Below, piece by piece: positions 8,650 through 16,814 of a DNA stretch of 64,000 bases. The stretch covers positions 1 through 64,000 of the forward strand of contig CAJTLG010000004.1 in NCBI GenBank assembly GCA_910577395.1, in the 5' to 3' direction. The notes below the pieces were generated by a model that was not told the origin of the DNA, did not search any database, and was given only the letters and a program-made list of their open reading frames with translations. The stretch comes from an uncultured Vampirovibrio sp. (GTDB lineage: Bacteria > Cyanobacteriota > Vampirovibrionia > Gastranaerophilales > Gastranaerophilaceae). The position numbers and the translations under genes are program-made. The first letter of the stretch is position 1; the number at the start of each line of letters is the position of its first letter.

Positions 8650-10404
8650 ATGAGTGAAGATAAAAAAACATTATTTATAAATGGTAAAGAGGTTGAATTT
8701 ACCGATGAAATTAACATCTTAGAAGTAATCAGGAAAAACGGTTTCAATGTGCCAACTTTTTGCTATCGTCCTGATTTAAAACCGTTTGGGGCCTGCAGGA
8801 TGTGTGTTGTTGAAATTGAAGGGCGCGGAATTCAAACAAGCTGCACTATGCCGCCCGAATCGGGTCTTAAAATTCAGACTAATACCGAAAGAACACGAAG
8901 AATAAGAAAAACTGTTCTTGAACTTTTACTTGCAAACCATGATAGAGAATGTACTTCTTGTGAAAAATCAGGAAATTGTGAGTTGCAGAAATATGCAGAG
9001 GAATATGGCATAAGAGAAATCAGATACGCAAAGAAAAAAGAATTTGCACCTGTCGATGACAGTAATCCTTCAATTGTGCGGGACCTCAATAAATGTATAC
9101 TTTGCGGAGCATGTGTTCGTGCCTGTGAGGAATTTCAGGGCCATGCTGTTTTAGGGTTTGCAAACAGAGGTTCAAAAACCGTTGTTCAGCCTATGGCCGG
9201 CAAATGCCTAAATGAAGTGGACTGTGTTTATTGCGGTCAATGTCAGGCTGTTTGTCCAACCGGCGCTTTAACTATAAAATCAAGTATTGAACAGGTTTGG
9301 AATGTTATTACAAATAAAGATAAAAAAGTTGTAGCCCAGATTGCACCTGCAGTTAGGGTGGCGCTTGGAGAAATGTTTAATCTGGAACCCGGCGAAAACA
9401 CAATTGGCCTTATAAATTCCGCCCTTAGGGCTATAGGTTTTGATTTAGTGTTTGATACTAATTTTTCTGCTGATTTAACTATTATGGAAGAAGGTACCGA
9501 ATTTTTAAGCAGACTTGAAAAAGGTGAAAACTTGCCTTTATTTACCTCATGTTGTCCTGCATGGGTTAGATATCTTGAAAATGCGCATCCGGATATGTTA
9601 AATCATCTTTCAACGTGTAAATCTCCACAATCCATGTTATCTCCTGTATTGAAAGAAATTTTACCCTCTAAAATGCCTGAATATACAAGAGAAAACCTTG
9701 TTGTGGTTTCAATTATGCCATGTACGGCTAAAAAATCCGAGGCAGCAAGAGTAGAGTTTTCTAAAGACGGTGTTTTGGATACAGACCTTGTTTTAACCAC
9801 AAGTGAACTTGCAAGGATGATAAAATCTGCAGGAATTGACTTTAGGCATCTTGAACCTTCAAAAGGGGATACGCCATTTGGGGGATATACCGGTGCCGGT
9901 ACTATTTTTGGCGCATCAGGCGGTGTTGCAGAGGCAGCTGTCAGAACAGCATATGAAATTGCAACGGGCAATTCGCTTTCTGATATTGATATAAAAGAAT
10001 TAAGAGGGGTGCACAACAGATGCCGCGATGTTGAATTTGATGTTAATGGCAAAAAGATTGTTGTAAGGGTTGTTTCAACGCTTAAGGAGGCTGAAAAATC
10101 AATTCAGGAAATTAAAAAAGGCGAAGCAAAATTCCATATGCTGGAAGTTATGGCTTGTCCCGGCGGTTGTGTAAACGGCGGCGGGCAGCCACGGAGCTGT
10201 GATAACTCTTTAATTAAAGAAAAAAGGGCTGCCGGGTTATACAAAGAAGATAAAAGTTTGCCTTTAAGAAAATCTCATGAAAATCCTGAAATTAAAAAAC
10301 TTTATGAGGAGTTTCTTGGTAAGCCAGGTTCGCATAAAGCCCATGAGTTGCTTCATACCTCCTATACCAATCGATTAAAGGGCAGTTATAAAGATTTTGA
10401 ATAA
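8650..10404 (+). CDS. hydA: HydA, catalytic subunit of electron-bifurcating-type [FeFe]-hydrogenase
   Basis: An N-terminal [2Fe-2S] domain (GACRMCVVEIEG), a His-ligated [4Fe-4S] site (HDRECTSCEKSGNC), and two [4Fe-4S] motifs (CILCGACVRAC, CVYCGQCQAVCP) precede the H-cluster domain. Loop 1 is TSCCPAW (about 299), loop 2 MPCTAKKSEA (about 356) and loop 3 EVMACPGGCVNGGG (about 499), so every catalytic residue is present. The length (584 residues) and partners fit group A3, the trimeric NAD-linked bifurcating enzymes. A strong terminator follows, so hydC-hydB-hydA form one unit. Fermentative H2 release from NADH plus ferredoxin is the expected role. Confidence 0.95.
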   Translation: MSEDKKTLFINGKEVEFTDEINILEVIRKNGFNVPTFCYRPDLKPFGACRMCVVEIEGRGIQTSCTMPPESGLKIQTNTERTRRIRKTVLELLLANHDRECTSCEKSGNCELQKYAEEYGIREIRYAKKKEFAPVDDSNPSIVRDLNKCILCGACVRACEEFQGHAVLGFANRGSKTVVQPMAGKCLNEVDCVYCGQCQAVCPTGALTIKSSIEQVWNVITNKDKKVVAQIAPAVRVALGEMFNLEPGENTIGLINSALRAIGFDLVFDTNFSADLTIMEEGTEFLSRLEKGENLPLFTSCCPAWVRYLENAHPDMLNHLSTCKSPQSMLSPVLKEILPSKMPEYTRENLVVVSIMPCTAKKSEAARVEFSKDGVLDTDLVLTTSELARMIKSAGIDFRHLEPSKGDTPFGGYTGAGTIFGASGGVAEAAVRTAYEIATGNSLSDIDIKELRGVHNRCRDVEFDVNGKKIVVRVVSTLKEAEKSIQEIKKGEAKFHMLEVMACPGGCVNGGGQPRSCDNSLIKEKRAAGLYKEDKSLPLRKSHENPEIKKLYEEFLGKPGSHKAHELLHTSYTNRLKGSYKDFE

Positions 10405-10410
10405 AAATTT

Positions 10411-10453
10411 ACCGGCCTCTTGCTTGTTAAATTTGGATAGGGGCCGGTTTTTT
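10411..10453 (+). terminator. Rho-independent terminator after hydA
   Basis: ACCGGCC pairs with GGCCGGT, followed by TTTTTT. It lies 7 nt after the hydA stop and ends the hydrogenase operon. Confidence 0.85.
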
Positions 10454-10479
10454 ACAAGTTCTGCGTGATAAAAACTTAA

Positions 10480-10508
10480 TTGCAAACATTTGAAAAATAT
10501 AATATAAT
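10480..10508 (+). promoter_or_regulatory. Sigma-70-type promoter for the prepilin-like gene
   Basis: TTGCAA and TATAAT are separated by 17 bp, about 30 bp before the ATG at 10539 and just after the hydA terminator. Confidence 0.65.
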
Positions 10509-10538
10509 TTAAAAAAGATTTTGTATGGAGTAAGTAAT

Positions 10539-11324
10539 ATGAGATTGGGTTTTTTAAATAATTTTTTTACTAAAAGAATATCAAGACAAGGTTTTACACT
10601 TGCCGAGCTTTTGATTGTACTTGCAGTTTTGGCTGTTATTAGTGCTATATTGTTGCCTACGGTGTTCCATTCTATGCCGGATGAAAACAAATTAAGGTTT
10701 AAAAAAGGCTACTATACGCTTAAAAGAACAATTGATGCTATGGTGAACTCTGATGCTTATACATCTACCGACGGCAATTTTGGCGTTATTCTGGCTGCTG
10801 CCGGGGATAAACCTCCGTATGCGGCAGAGTTGGGGTCAACAGACAATGGTTCTAAATATTTCTGTATACAATTTTCTGAAATGCTAAACAGTACAGAAAC
10901 ACAGTGTGATATATTCTTAAATACTACAGGTCTTGTCACAACAACATTTTCTGCAAGTGATATAACAGGCACCGCAGGCTCTGGCGGCGGTGCAGCGAGC
11001 ACCCTTGACAGTAAATGCTCCGCATTTATGGCTACGGATGAAAGCAAACAATATATCAATGTTGCAACACAAGACGGTATTTACTGGTCTGTTCCGCTTG
11101 ATAATTTTTCAGGAGTTGAGGGAAGTAATCAGGCTAAATATCTTAACGGATACGGAAAAGTACCTGTATACTATGCTGTAATTTGTATGGATGTTGACGG
11201 TGTTGGCGGTGAAAGTGCATTTGGTTTTGGTATCAGGCGTGACGGCAAAGTGATTGCCGGCCAAAAAGCAAAACAATGGCTGCAGGAAGGTACTTCTACT
11301 GCTGTCAGCACAGAGGATGACTAG
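10539..11324 (+). CDS. Prepilin-type N-terminal cleavage protein (pseudopilin-like)
   Basis: A basic leader of 18 residues ends in RQG, followed by FTLAELLIVLAVLAVISAILLP, a prepilin-peptidase site with Glu at mature position 5 and a hydrophobic helix. The remaining 220 residues form a secreted head with a Gly/Ser-rich stretch. I chose ATG 10539 because GGAG lies 8 nt before it, although a TTG at 10521 is also in frame. Such stand-alone pseudopilins feed type IV pili or type II secretion-like machines. No assembly ATPase or PilD is adjacent. It may be co-transcribed with mtnP, 20 nt downstream, without an obvious shared role. Confidence 0.82.
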   Translation: MRLGFLNNFFTKRISRQGFTLAELLIVLAVLAVISAILLPTVFHSMPDENKLRFKKGYYTLKRTIDAMVNSDAYTSTDGNFGVILAAAGDKPPYAAELGSTDNGSKYFCIQFSEMLNSTETQCDIFLNTTGLVTTTFSASDITGTAGSGGGAASTLDSKCSAFMATDESKQYINVATQDGIYWSVPLDNFSGVEGSNQAKYLNGYGKVPVYYAVICMDVDGVGGESAFGFGIRRDGKVIAGQKAKQWLQEGTSTAVSTEDD

Positions 11325-11344
11325 AGATAATTGGAAAAAATAAT

Positions 11345-12139
11345 ATGAAAAATTTAGCCACAATAGGCGTATTTGGCGGCTCAGGGTTTTATGAATTTCT
11401 TGAAAATTCTACCGAAGTGACCATTGAAACACCATATGGCCACACAAGTGATAAAATTACAATTGGCGAGGTTGCAGGTAAAAAGGTTGCATTCATGCCA
11501 CGTCATGGCAAAAACCATTCAATAACCCCCGAGAATGTAAATTACAGAGCAAATGTGTGGGCAATGAAACACATAGGATGCAAAAGAGTAATTAGTCCAT
11601 GTGCTGCAGGCAGTCTTCAAAAGCACATAAAGCCCGGTGATATAGTATTTTGTGACCAATTTGTCGATTGGACATTTGGCAGAAGAAAAGACACATTTCT
11701 TGAAGGGCCGCTTGTTACCCATATTAGTGCTGCTGACCCGTATTGTCCTAAAATGAGACAAACGGCTATTGCCGCTTGTGAAAAATTAGGTTTTAATTTT
11801 CATAAAACAGGTACTGTTATAGTTATTAACGGGCCAAGGTTTGCCACAAAAGCTGAGAGTAAATTTTTTACAGCTCAAGGTTTTGAGGTTATTAATATGA
11901 CGCAGTATCCTGAAAGTTATCTTGTAAAGGAAATGGATATGTGTCCTTTAAATATTTCCCTGATTACTGATTACGATGCCGGATTGGTTTCAGATACCGA
12001 GCCTGTTTCCCATGCCGCTGTTATGGAAGTATTTAAAAGCAATATTGAACATCTTAAAAAACTTTTGTATGAAATTATTGTCAATACTAATGAAGAAGAA
12101 TGCGTTTGTCATAGTATTGTAGAAAATTCAAGGGTGTAA
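11345..12139 (+). CDS. mtnP: S-methyl-5'-thioadenosine phosphorylase
   Basis: A 264-residue member of the PNP/MTAP family. GVFGGSGFYEF binds phosphate, MPRHGKNHSITPENVNYRANVWAMK is the family signature region, and NGPRFATKAES and NMTQYPESYLVKEM line the active site. It would split methylthioadenosine (from polyamine or related metabolism) into adenine and methylthioribose-1-phosphate. The length is typical. Family members differ in preference for methylthioadenosine versus methylthioinosine, which I cannot settle here. The stop overlaps the next start (TAATG), so it is translationally coupled to a YggT protein. Confidence 0.9.
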   Translation: MKNLATIGVFGGSGFYEFLENSTEVTIETPYGHTSDKITIGEVAGKKVAFMPRHGKNHSITPENVNYRANVWAMKHIGCKRVISPCAAGSLQKHIKPGDIVFCDQFVDWTFGRRKDTFLEGPLVTHISAADPYCPKMRQTAIAACEKLGFNFHKTGTVIVINGPRFATKAESKFFTAQGFEVINMTQYPESYLVKEMDMCPLNISLITDYDAGLVSDTEPVSHAAVMEVFKSNIEHLKKLLYEIIVNTNEEECVCHSIVENSRV

Positions 12140-12405
12140 TGTCTATATCATACGGTGTTTACCAACTTTTTAATTTAATAATGTTTTTAATGCTTTTGAA
12201 GGTTCTTTTGAGTTGGTTTCCAAATATTGATTGGTATAAAGAACCGTTTAATTCACTTAAAAAATTCACTGACCTGTTTTTTGAACCGTTCAGGCGAATT
12301 ATTCCGCCTATAGGCATGATAGATATTTCTCCTATTGCTGCATTTTTGTTGCTTGGATTTATTCAGCAAGCATTAGTTATACTTCTTAGGAATATGGGAT
12401 TGTAA
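12139..12405 (+). CDS. YggT-family membrane protein
   Basis: An 88-residue protein with two hydrophobic helices (about 8-25 and 62-85). Between them lies the YggT signature: LLSWFPNIDW and the PFRRIIPPIGMIDISPIAA region. Family members sit in the cytoplasmic membrane and have been linked to osmotic tolerance, cell division and, in cyanobacteria and plastids, membrane-complex or nucleoid organisation. The start overlaps the mtnP stop by one base. No promoter of its own is visible. Confidence 0.88.
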   Translation: MSISYGVYQLFNLIMFLMLLKVLLSWFPNIDWYKEPFNSLKKFTDLFFEPFRRIIPPIGMIDISPIAAFLLLGFIQQALVILLRNMGL

Positions 12406-12429
12406 TTTTATATTGTTTTACTTTAGTGC

Positions 12430-12458
12430 TTGCACAACAGTTTTGTTTTTGGTAAATT
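12430..12458 (+). promoter_or_regulatory. Promoter of tRNA-Arg
   Basis: TTGCAC and TAAATT with a 17-bp spacer end 14 bp before the tRNA 5' end. Confidence 0.55.
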
Positions 12459-12472
12459 AATACCAGTATTAT

Positions 12473-12546
12473 GCCCTGGTAGCTCAGCTGGATAGAGCAA
12501 CTGCCTTCTAAGCAGTAGGTCATGCGTTCGAATCGCATCCAGGGTA
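12473..12546 (+). tRNA. tRNA-Arg (anticodon TCT)
   Basis: A full cloverleaf is visible. The 7-bp acceptor stem GCCCTGG/CCAGGGT contains one G-U pair. The D-arm, the anticodon stem ACTGC/GCAGT with loop CTTCTAA (anticodon TCT, reads AGA), and the T-arm GTTCGAATC are present. The CCA end is not encoded; T-rich sequence follows. Confidence 0.95.
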
Positions 12547-12649
12547 TTTTTTTAAGAATACCCTGTTTTCTTTTATGTGTAATGTTTAGGGTGTATTAGT
12601 TTTATTTTATTTGTAACCTGTTGTGAACGGTTAGCGGTTTTATTTGTGT

Positions 12650-13429
12650 ATGAAATTTCCTGAAAAAGAGCTTACAAACATACTTATTGATTTAAAAGAG
12701 AACTATTGTGCTGCAGCTCTGAAGGTTGAATTTGAAACCGAAGCTATTGCAAATGATGAAATTCTAATGCTTAAAAAAATATCCGAATTAGCAGGCCTTG
12801 ATTTTATTGTTAAAATTGGCGGTTGCGGGGCTGTAAAAGATTTGTTTGACGTTATGGCACTTGGGGCTAATATCATTGTTGCGCCGATGATTGAAACTTC
12901 TTATGCGCTTGAAAAATTTGTTTGCACGGTTAATTCCGTTTTTCCTCCCGAAGAGTGTTCTAATTTGAAACTTTTTATAAACATTGAAACAAAACAAGGC
13001 TTTTATAACCTTGATGATATTTTTAATTCTGAATACTTATCTTTAATTTCAGGAATTGTTGTCGGCAGGAGCGACCTTGCCAAGTCTCTTGGCTTTGGCA
13101 CAGATGATATAAACGGGGATGAGATTTTAGAATATACCAATCAGGCTTTATCGTATGCGATAAAATACAAAAAAGAGTTTATTGTAGGCGGTAATATTTC
13201 AAGTGCCTCGCTGCCTTTTTTGAATAAAATATCACAAAAAGGGTTAACAAAATTTGAAACAAGAAAAATTGTCTTTAATGCCGATTTACTTAAAGATGAG
13301 GCAAGTACAAAAGCCGGTATCATTAAAGCTATTGATTTTGAGTTACTATGGCTTGAAAACTGCATCAGACCGGATGAAAAAAGGTTTAATTTATTACAAG
13401 AAAGACAAAATATTGAAAAGCATACTTAA
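12650..13429 (+). CDS. HpcH/HpaI-type aldolase/citrate lyase family protein
   Basis: A protein of about 259 residues with the phosphoenolpyruvate/pyruvate TIM-barrel pattern of the HpcH/HpaI and CitE families. IVAPMIETSYALEKF holds the metal-binding Glu and INIETKQG the next one, followed by GIVVGRSDLAKSLG. These Glu and Asp residues bind Mg2+ and the 2-oxoacid. The substrate is unknown; relatives act on small 2-keto acids or make sugar-acid precursors. A TTG at 12644 is also in frame, but I chose ATG 12650; neither has a clear ribosome binding site. It stands alone after the tRNA-Arg. Confidence 0.75.
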   Translation: MKFPEKELTNILIDLKENYCAAALKVEFETEAIANDEILMLKKISELAGLDFIVKIGGCGAVKDLFDVMALGANIIVAPMIETSYALEKFVCTVNSVFPPEECSNLKLFINIETKQGFYNLDDIFNSEYLSLISGIVVGRSDLAKSLGFGTDDINGDEILEYTNQALSYAIKYKKEFIVGGNISSASLPFLNKISQKGLTKFETRKIVFNADLLKDEASTKAGIIKAIDFELLWLENCIRPDEKRFNLLQERQNIEKHT

Positions 13430-13480
13430 TAACATATATCCAAAAGGCGTTTATTGAAGAGTATAGAAATGTTTCAAAAG

Positions 13481-13509
13481 TTGTAGTATCTTGGTGCAAA
13501 GTGTATTAT
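13481..13509 (+). promoter_or_regulatory. Putative promoter of the parvulin gene
   Basis: TTGTAG and TATTAT are separated by 17 bp, about 26 bp before the ATG at 13536. Confidence 0.45.
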
Positions 13510-13535
13510 TATAAGATAATAAAAATGGAGATGTT

Positions 13536-13913
13536 ATGGTAAAGTTTATAAAATTATTTATAGTGTGTTTATGTATAATGATGGGGGTTTCTATGAGTGA
13601 GGCTAAAAATAATATGGATTCAAATGCTAATAATTATACGCAGGTTCGTGCCGCACATATCCTTGTTGATACGGAAAGCCAGGCTAAAGGCCTTAAAAAC
13701 AGAATTGAAGGCGGGGAAGATTTCGCCAAAATGGCAAAACAGTTTTCTAAATGTCCTTCAGGTCAAAGAGGGGGCGATTTAGGATACTTTGGACGCGGTC
13801 AAATGGTGCCCGAATTTGAAACGGCGGCCTTTAATCTTCCGAAGGGGGAAATATCAGAACCTGTTAAAACCGATTTCGGCTGGCACATAATTAAGGTTAC
13901 TGATAAGCAGTAA
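13536..13913 (+). CDS. Secreted parvulin-type peptidyl-prolyl isomerase (PpiC-like)
   Basis: This 125-residue protein begins with a signal peptide (hydrophobic run IKLFIVCLCIMMGVSMSEA, cleavage probably after SEA). A single rotamase domain covers residues about 37-125: VRAAHILV, DFAKMAKQFSKCPS, GGDLGYFGRGQMVPEFE, and GWHIIKV. These are the parvulin hallmarks, with the two active-site histidines AHIL and WHII. It would act outside the cytoplasm in protein folding. It is preceded by GGAGATGTT as a ribosome binding site and appears monocistronic. Confidence 0.88.
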   Translation: MVKFIKLFIVCLCIMMGVSMSEAKNNMDSNANNYTQVRAAHILVDTESQAKGLKNRIEGGEDFAKMAKQFSKCPSGQRGGDLGYFGRGQMVPEFETAAFNLPKGEISEPVKTDFGWHIIKVTDKQ

Positions 13914-14169
13914 AATAAACATTTTCATTTAATATTTTCCTTTACTTATGGTCTTTCTAATCAGGCCATAAGTCTTAGCAATCTTTTAATTTGCTGACGC
14001 ATTTTTGCCCTGATTAATCTACAGTGTCTTTTTCTCATTTTTGGTCTTTTTCTTCCTCTTTATTGTTTTGTTCTTTGATTGTTAAATATATTTTTTCTAT
14101 TCGGCATTTTGTATTACAATCTTTATGATAAATTAAATTTTATTTACAAAACTTAAAAAGTGAACAAAA
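13914..14169. other. Intergenic region with one hairpin
   Basis: ACTTATGG (13944-13951) and CCATAAGT (13966-13973) form an 8-bp stem with a 14-nt loop, but no clear T-tract follows, so it may be a weak terminator or an RNA structure. The rest is T-rich with no open frame I trust. Confidence 0.4.
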
Positions 14170-15021
14170 ATGTTTTGGACAAGTTTAGCGGTTTTATTAA
14201 GAATAACTTCAAATTCCTTATTGAATGTCGGCCAGAAAAAGCTTTCCCTTGCTTATTCACCCTTCTTTACTAATTTTAATACATATTTTATACTGTTTCT
14301 TGTTTGTGTCCCTTTATTTCTTCTTGTATATCTTAAGAGCTTTACTTTTGAAATGTTTGTATGGTCATTTGTCGGCGGTTTTTTTGGTGCACTGGGGAAT
14401 GTATTTTTAATTTCAGCCTTAAGATATGGCGAACTTTCCGTTTTAGGGCCTGTGAATTCTTACAAGCCTATAGTTGCTCTTATGGTCGGTATATTTCTTA
14501 TAGGTGAAATACCGGGGTTAGTATCTTTATTTGGTATGCTTGTTGTTATTGCAGGCAGTTATATTGTGTTTGACACCGTAAAAGAAGGCTTTTCGCCGGC
14601 ACTTTTGAAAAGGAAAGATATTCAATTTCGAATTTTTGCTCTTGTGTTCAGCGCAATTGAGGCCGTTTTTATTAAAAAGATTATTTTGCTTTCCGATATA
14701 TACTGTTCGTTTTTGTTGTGGGTTATTTTTGGATGTATTTTTTCATTCTTTATATTGAAAGCATCAAAAACAAAAAAGGCTCGAATATGTAATTTAAAGA
14801 TGTTTTTATCGCTTAGCCTTTGTGTTTTTATTATGCAGTTTTCTACCAATTTCGTTTTTTCAAAAATTTCTGTTGGGGCGGCACTTTCGCTTTTTCAGCT
14901 TTCAAATATTCTAAACGTATTTTTAGGGTATAAAATTTTTAATGAAAAACATTTATTGAAAAAACTGATTGGCTCTATCATAATGGTTATAGGTGCTATT
15001 ATGATTATCTGTTACAATTAA
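14170..15021 (+). CDS. EamA/DMT-superfamily membrane transporter
   Basis: A 283-residue protein with about ten hydrophobic segments arranged as two EamA halves. The first half ends around GPVNSYKPIVALMVGIFLIGE, the second around SLFQLSNILNVFLGYKIFNEKHL. Both are typical of the drug/metabolite transporter superfamily, which exports amino acids, nucleobases or other small metabolites across the inner membrane. The substrate cannot be predicted. It is followed after 6 nt by a small unknown gene in the same direction, suggesting a two-gene unit. Confidence 0.85.
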   Translation: MFWTSLAVLLRITSNSLLNVGQKKLSLAYSPFFTNFNTYFILFLVCVPLFLLVYLKSFTFEMFVWSFVGGFFGALGNVFLISALRYGELSVLGPVNSYKPIVALMVGIFLIGEIPGLVSLFGMLVVIAGSYIVFDTVKEGFSPALLKRKDIQFRIFALVFSAIEAVFIKKIILLSDIYCSFLLWVIFGCIFSFFILKASKTKKARICNLKMFLSLSLCVFIMQFSTNFVFSKISVGAALSLFQLSNILNVFLGYKIFNEKHLLKKLIGSIIMVIGAIMIICYN

Positions 15022-15027
15022 TTTATT

Positions 15028-15528
15028 ATGCAGTATAAAACAGGTGAAAAATACCCAGAATTTTTACATAAAAGCGAAACTTGCTCCTTGGGCTTTAATA
15101 ACGGATGTGTAAATATTTTTATATTACAAAAATCTCCTGATAGCTGCACACTTTTTGAAATTACAAATTCGGAGCCCTTTTTTCAAATTTATACAAAAAA
15201 TAATATTATATTTTTACTTATTAAATTCGGTAATTTGGATTGGATTGATATTCCATATATACATAAAGGGATGAGTGTTGAAAAGATAAGTGATGATAAT
15301 TGCGGGTATCCTTGCAGAATATATTTTGCAGACACTACGGACGGCAAGCTTTTAGCTAAAAGATACAGTTGTTTTTCTAACGGGCTTTCAAAGGCATTTT
15401 ATTTTGCACTTGAAGAACAAAGAAGGCATTTGCCTAAAAATGTCTTGGAAAAAATTAATTCTATAAGGGCAAGTTTTCACTCTAATGAGATTGCAAGGCT
15501 TTCCCTTGGCGGGCGCACGGCTGATTAA
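15028..15528 (+). CDS. Hypothetical protein, 166 residues
   Basis: I do not recognise this protein. It is soluble and beta-rich in its first 120 residues, with several cysteines (ETCSLGFNNGC, NCGYPC), and has a helical C-terminus. The segment ADTTDGKLLAKRYSCFS suggests a small antiparallel sheet. The gene begins 6 nt after the EamA transporter, so the two are probably co-transcribed. Its last 4 nt overlap the end of the convergent glycosyltransferase gene. No function is proposed. Confidence 0.65.
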   Translation: MQYKTGEKYPEFLHKSETCSLGFNNGCVNIFILQKSPDSCTLFEITNSEPFFQIYTKNNIIFLLIKFGNLDWIDIPYIHKGMSVEKISDDNCGYPCRIYFADTTDGKLLAKRYSCFSNGLSKAFYFALEEQRRHLPKNVLEKINSIRASFHSNEIARLSLGGRTAD

Positions 15529-16307
15529 TCTTTATCAAAAAATTTCTTCAAAAACTCGGGGGTTATTTCATGATTTTTACAAAAAGTATCATAGCTTTTT
15601 GCTATATGTCCCATATCAAGTGCTTGGTATCCGGCGTTTGAAAGGTCATAGGCAAGTACGGTGGCGCTTGGGCCAAGGATTATTATAACAAGCCTGTTTT
15701 TATCAATCGTTTTAGCTTTAGCCAGGATATCATCATACACACTAAATGCATTAACTGTAGGTGCATAGATGTAATCTATTGATTTAGCACATTCAAATAC
15801 ATTATGGTTGATGTTTTTAAATACTCTTTCACCGCAAATTATTGTAATATCTTTATCTTTCCAAATCTGTTTTATGTAGTCATATTTTTCTTTGGAATCC
15901 GGTAAAATTGTAAAACCGGTATCAGCATATACTTTGTTTTTATCTATGAGGCTTAAAATATAATCAGTATTTTTACCCCAAAACATACGGTCGTAGGATT
16001 TTGTGTATTCATCCTTGCCGCTTGTGCTGTGGCACATGCTATAAGGCAGACCTATTAAAAATCCCGGGTTTTGGGGAGATGTCAGGATTTCTTTCAGCCT
16101 TTTTGTAAGTTTTTTATCTTGGTCTTGGAAACAGATTTTTCCGCCCTGCATTAGTGTAAATTCACCGTCCCCAAAACGTGAAACACTAAGATTGTGTTTA
16201 ATTATATGGTCAATTGTGTCTTTGAAATTGAGAATTACCGGCACAAATAAGGTTTCTAAATCGTCCTTAATTTCATACTTGATAAAATCCAGTCCGTTTT
16301 TTTGCAA
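15525..16307 (-). CDS. GT-D fold glycosyltransferase (DUF1792 type)
   Basis: The sequence SRFGDGEFTLM near residue 43 is the signature of the GT-D (DUF1792) glycosyltransferase fold, where Asp/Glu bind the metal and nucleotide sugar. GLPYSMCHSTSG, ADTGF, ITIICGERVF and VIIILGPSATVLAYDLSNAGYQALDMGH complete the usual pattern (260 residues). Members add hexose to glycans on adhesins or surface polymers in streptococci. The acceptor here is unknown. Translation appears to begin at TTG 16307, because a stop lies just upstream in frame and the next ATG would cut into the motif region. Confidence 0.75.
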   Translation of the reverse strand: MQKNGLDFIKYEIKDDLETLFVPVILNFKDTIDHIIKHNLSVSRFGDGEFTLMQGGKICFQDQDKKLTKRLKEILTSPQNPGFLIGLPYSMCHSTSGKDEYTKSYDRMFWGKNTDYILSLIDKNKVYADTGFTILPDSKEKYDYIKQIWKDKDITIICGERVFKNINHNVFECAKSIDYIYAPTVNAFSVYDDILAKAKTIDKNRLVIIILGPSATVLAYDLSNAGYQALDMGHIAKSYDTFCKNHEITPEFLKKFFDKD

Positions 16308-16443
16308 TCTCGGTGTTGTTTTTTATTTCACTCAATTTATATTTGGTTAAAAATGAGATATTTTTTAAAAATACGACAAAGCTTCTCATAGTTTATCTAT
16401 TTTAGCATAAAAAATCGTGTGTGTGCCAGGATGTAATCCTGTC

Positions 16444-16475
16444 AAAAAAGAGGACTTGTTATTAAGCCCTCTTTT
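16444..16475 (-). terminator. Rho-independent terminator of the tRNA-Pro pair
   Basis: On the minus strand AAAAGAGG pairs with CCTCTTTT and runs into TTTTTT. It begins 7 nt beyond the 3' end of tRNA-Pro(TGG). Confidence 0.75.
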
Positions 16476-16481
16476 AAAATT

Positions 16482-16555
<74 letters not shown>

Positions 16556-16564
16556 TTATACATA

Positions 16565-16638
16565 TCGGGATGACAAGATTCGAACTTGCGACCCCCGCGA
16601 CCCGAACACGGTGCGCTACCAAGCTGCGCTACATCCCG
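16565..16638 (-). tRNA. tRNA-Pro (anticodon CGG)
   Basis: The acceptor CGGGATG/CATCCCG pairs perfectly. The anticodon stem CCGTG/CGCGG has loop TTCGGGT (anticodon CGG), and the T-arm is GTTCGAATC. CCA is not encoded. Its first 11 nt and 29 nt of leader are repeated upstream around an inserted hairpin element (see 16628-16775). Confidence 0.93.
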
Positions 16639-16775
16639 AAAAAAGATTATTTAATTATCAATTTGCAGCTTGGTAGCTTTTGCGTTACCACCTCTCCTCC
16701 AAAGTGACATTTAGTCACTTTCTCGTCGGCAGAGTGCTACATCCCGAAAAAAGATTATTTAATTATCAATTTGCA
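16628..16775 (-). repeat. 40-bp direct repeat flanking a hairpin element in the tRNA-Pro leader
   Basis: A 40-bp sequence occurs exactly at 16628-16667 and 16736-16775. It holds the first 5 nt beyond position 6 of tRNA-Pro(CGG), the acceptor start, and the leader. The 68 bp between them contain an inverted copy of the tRNA D-arm (16667-16678) and most of a hairpin element (16691-16739). The element's core, AAAGTGAC-TAAAT-GTCACTTT in minus-strand reading, is a perfect 8-bp stem with a 5-nt loop. The same element lies at 37675-37725 before tRNA-Ala, in the opposite orientation. On the minus strand the order is promoter, tRNA 5' fragment, element, leader copy, intact tRNA. Confidence 0.85.
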
Positions 16776-16780
16776 CACTA

Positions 16781-16808
16781 ATTGTACCATATAAACATTT
16801 ACTAGCAA
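16781..16808 (-). promoter_or_regulatory. Promoter of the tRNA-Pro operon
   Basis: On the minus strand TTGCTA and TACAAT are separated by 16 bp. They lie upstream of both 40-bp repeat copies, so the hairpin element should be transcribed with the tRNAs. Confidence 0.55.
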
Positions 16809-16814
16809 CAGGTT

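Noticed and set aside
16730..16746. Possible third tRNA-Pro gene or pseudogene beside the tRNA-Pro pair
   Set aside because: Only the first 11 nt of the tRNA are present; no anticodon or T-arm follows. It is part of the repeat structure instead.
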